Shown piece after piece: positions 63,901 through 64,000 of a DNA stretch of 64,000 bases. Each line of letters opens with the position of its first letter. Positions within the stretch are counted from its first letter, which is position 1. The position numbers and the translations under genes are program-made. The DNA comes from an uncultured Methanobrevibacter sp. (GTDB lineage: Archaea > Methanobacteriota > Methanobacteria > Methanobacteriales > Methanobacteriaceae). Under the pieces are notes generated by a model, which had not been told where the DNA came from, did no database searches, and saw only the letters and a program-made list of their open reading frames with translations. Location: contig NZ_OMWD01000022.1 in NCBI RefSeq assembly GCF_900314695.1, positions 1-64,000 of the forward strand, written 5' to 3'.

Positions 63901-64000
63901 GTTGTTACTTTAAAAACCAAAAAATGTTCTTCAAATAATGGAAAAATCTATCTTAAATCTGGTAAAAAGGTAACTCTTAAAGTAAATGGTAAAACCTACA
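57988..64000 (+). CDS. Giant adhesin-like surface protein, 3' end beyond the window
   Basis: An open frame of 2004 codons without a stop to the window end. The TTG start follows GAGGT and opens a signal peptide (KRYKIIILALLILLFFMGSV, ending NA). The domains are as follows. About 65-450 is a parallel beta-helix with Pmp-like repeats (NCTFINCTTDFG, GALYTYSYLQIYNSRF). About 550-860 is a second beta-helix starting SRGNDSNDGLSRSQPVKTLS and ending with the family's NNNWWGNTPDNL. About 970-1310 holds Ig-like repeats (DDNYKNATKSATFNIEK). About 1340-1665 is a PQQ-type beta-propeller (MAIDSEGNIYVTTKEGIYSF). From about 1670 there are Ig-like repeats again, the last Lys-rich. It is exported and probably wall-bound; a role in adhesion to partners or particles is inferred from the family. 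The propeller between Ig-like blocks is unusual. Confidence 0.88.
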   Translation, partial: MKRYKIIILALLILLFFMGSVNASEDIGLNQTADTLSFDLNQSSLETNFEDNIVEESSDQVIVNDWEELQYYCSLDDKNYTLKLKENTNYYPSDVSDSNGQILIKNNVKIIGSEGAYIGDISPQAGNIEYAAIKVADDSGIGITLENITFKWIGSSYQSDGVFLVMGGNANNYIRNCYFTNISTNMGHSSILHIKKGKAILTNCTFINCTTDFGCVSIYNPDDDPTNLCTKASMEVNDCYFEGNYARTEPGCINNCGMLVVNNTTFYKNSAFWWAGAIHTHGGANTTIYDSDFIDNLAGWNGGALYTYSYLQIYNSRFIGNNCTTNNGGGAIGACKYLHSPYIHIEGSLFQNNENLCWGLDELSTTGTGRGGAISIMDDGALELYNNIFIKNSASIGSAVCAISGGLSYGSPDVKIVGNKFINHTRMGDVLDIRLSSVSIAEIKDNYFLNNSIVFEKLKLSAEDPIDGLVNFHLDVSLKNPKYYDNDILEKSSYYVYVDGVYHSTVSSKDFTLNLEKGKTAYVYVVPSISSSKSNEVFAGIPKTFIYVSQSRGNDSNDGLSRSQPVKTLSKSIELARSYENIVIIDGTFDETDLTIDYNLTIAAENSATITVVGNAFTITDGDVRFVNVSFKNSKYGSSTKNRIISQTGTGFLFLEGCIFQSNDYKALIEASGSIEGENLIVSDNKDGSFIKCDSIKLKSSVFTNNIATYTLYKSILYTTKTVKFEIENVTFIGNNVHSGCIYVKGSGTVTDCAFIGNKMMISSGRGSAIVLDDGSLVVQSSEFINNTDTGRYSSVIYLTSGDLLIKDSILINNAYENTNNLIINGAETSLKKLIANNNWWGNTPDNLSKPALKVYPSSNLLPNGWDPVSYWLVLNATSLNDELRINDNAPVQFAFTQIDNYGNVTAYDSYYLPSFDLKLIAVNGTCDDNNVKVENGVATTYFTLTGINGGSLFGSFIGRSAGVNFKFIKSTPDMTINVNDTAFKSPAEIEIILDSGATGELIVKVGNITQTKHISDSITFMISDLPVGNYTVEVNYTGNEIYDPVVKTAQFSVNKLPSDINISCGEIELYKDVVFTFSVSDGATGIIEVNVNNQTETINVGKSYTIKNIDRGNYHIKAIYKGDNNYLESSEEFTFEVGKYFPSINVDVPNITYGNDAVITVTLNNNATGDVSVLIDGKSSTAKLNNGQAILTISNLNAGQNKIVNVSYAGDDNYKNATKSATFNIEKAILDFTINSNDAKIGKEVTVEIALPAYSGGTITLSGIKSEVKNVPLSGIVKVIYDDLESGTYTVSAEYNGDNYQTISKSTSFSVSLWDEPQWANDDGDVRHTGKSQYDSTVNGDLKWSVDAANITGNMAIDSEGNIYVTTKEGIYSFDNKGALRWTYLNDAAGLYFSGISIGRDVIISPKADDTLYFINQTTGERYGHANIYLGSSYFAPVVDSNANIYISGQGDANNPNLIIIPYKLWENGGNPIVISLGDAFPSASPTIIDDTFVVVPCRDAIKVVDISSKAVVYSKSGKINVSSVIGDGNMIYSILDDSIYAFNLFNGNSWTTKITGGAGNQLAIDNEYGIYAVNADGTLYRYDFIDGGELKFTNLTVTSGILIDNENNVYFASNNIFYALDCDGNILWQSKLDSNIVGKPIMDKNGIIYINSANKVYALGQSSLKNPDLAIDTENIHVNQRETITIDLNEDATGLVEITINGNKSQERVINGKIIKTLDNLTSGDYYVDVKYLGDLRFESSTKSAHFTVLKYDSDMKVTVKNINGTECSEFNAGDIVIFYIELKPDATGSVLLNVDGITNSSSLIGGTAKITIEGLTTGIKVATINYIGDDKYWSGNVSCNITVNALDSKFNIKNGVQYSVYAVDYSAGERGKILKFKLLDSNGNPVSGESVKLTYGKNVVYKNTTDQGIVSFVINAQVAGTYKSSLYFSGNEKYNSASASFSIKVNKKPITITAKAKTFKAKVKTKKYVVTLKTKKCSSNNGKIYLKSGKKVTLKVNGKTY

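Noticed and set aside
1..64000. tRNA, rRNA or CRISPR loci
   Set aside because: No G+C-rich structured patches, no T-loop-like GGTTCGAATCC, and no short direct repeats with unique spacers were seen on reading the window.

Overview
The window looks like the chromosome of a methanogenic archaeon of the order Methanobacteriales, most likely Methanobrevibacter or a close relative. The reasons are strong A+T richness, a membrane-anchored archaeal LonB protease, an archaeal-type ribose-phosphate pyrophosphokinase, an archaeal Ski2-like helicase with a zinc finger, an IscU-like/GGGtGRT gene pair, DUF4013 and DUF308 membrane proteins, short GGTGAT-type ribosome binding sites, and several adhesin-like surface proteins with Ig-like and beta-helix repeats. 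No rRNA, tRNA, CRISPR array, complete insertion sequence or origin was seen. The assignment rests on gene content alone, since no search could be run.

Layout. (1) 0.1-12.2 kb is an accessory region: an MFS exporter, a two-domain ABC exporter that lacks both ATPase domains, and three decayed copies of a short unidentified sequence. It continues with an HxlR/aldo-keto reductase/HxlR/cyclophilin-like/hydrolase cluster with two matching candidate operators, and ends with an orphan FtsX-type permease. (2) 13-27.2 kb holds a 4186-residue non-ribosomal peptide synthetase (NRPS) with four adenylation modules and a terminal thioester reductase, followed 10 bp later by a MATE exporter: a complete make-and-export unit for an unknown peptide, probably released as an aldehyde or alcohol. 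(3) 27.4-31.5 kb holds membrane and surface proteins plus a deletion scar that joins the tail of an adhesin to a beheaded phosphodiesterase. (4) 32.2-39.3 kb holds cobyric acid synthase, LonB, a Mur-ligase (MurT-like) gene that has lost its P-loop by an internal deletion, and two hypothetical proteins. (5) 39.6-50 kb is mostly housekeeping: IscU-like and GGGtGRT proteins, an acetyltransferase, Prs, UvrB, UvrA and a DUF368 lipid-carrier transporter. (6) 50.6-64 kb holds a surface protein that appears to start at ATT, three tiny zinc-ribbon proteins, an ASH-Ski2-like helicase, a HerA-like ATPase, a winged-helix-like protein, a GIY-YIG protein, and a giant adhesin-like gene that runs off the window.

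The strongest candidate for an unusual system is the NRPS-MATE pair. Three of its four adenylation domains are near copies, sharing stretches identical at the DNA level, and appear to have the same binding pocket with two acidic residues. The third is clearly different. The HxlR cluster, with its secreted cyclophilin-like proteins, is a second coherent candidate.
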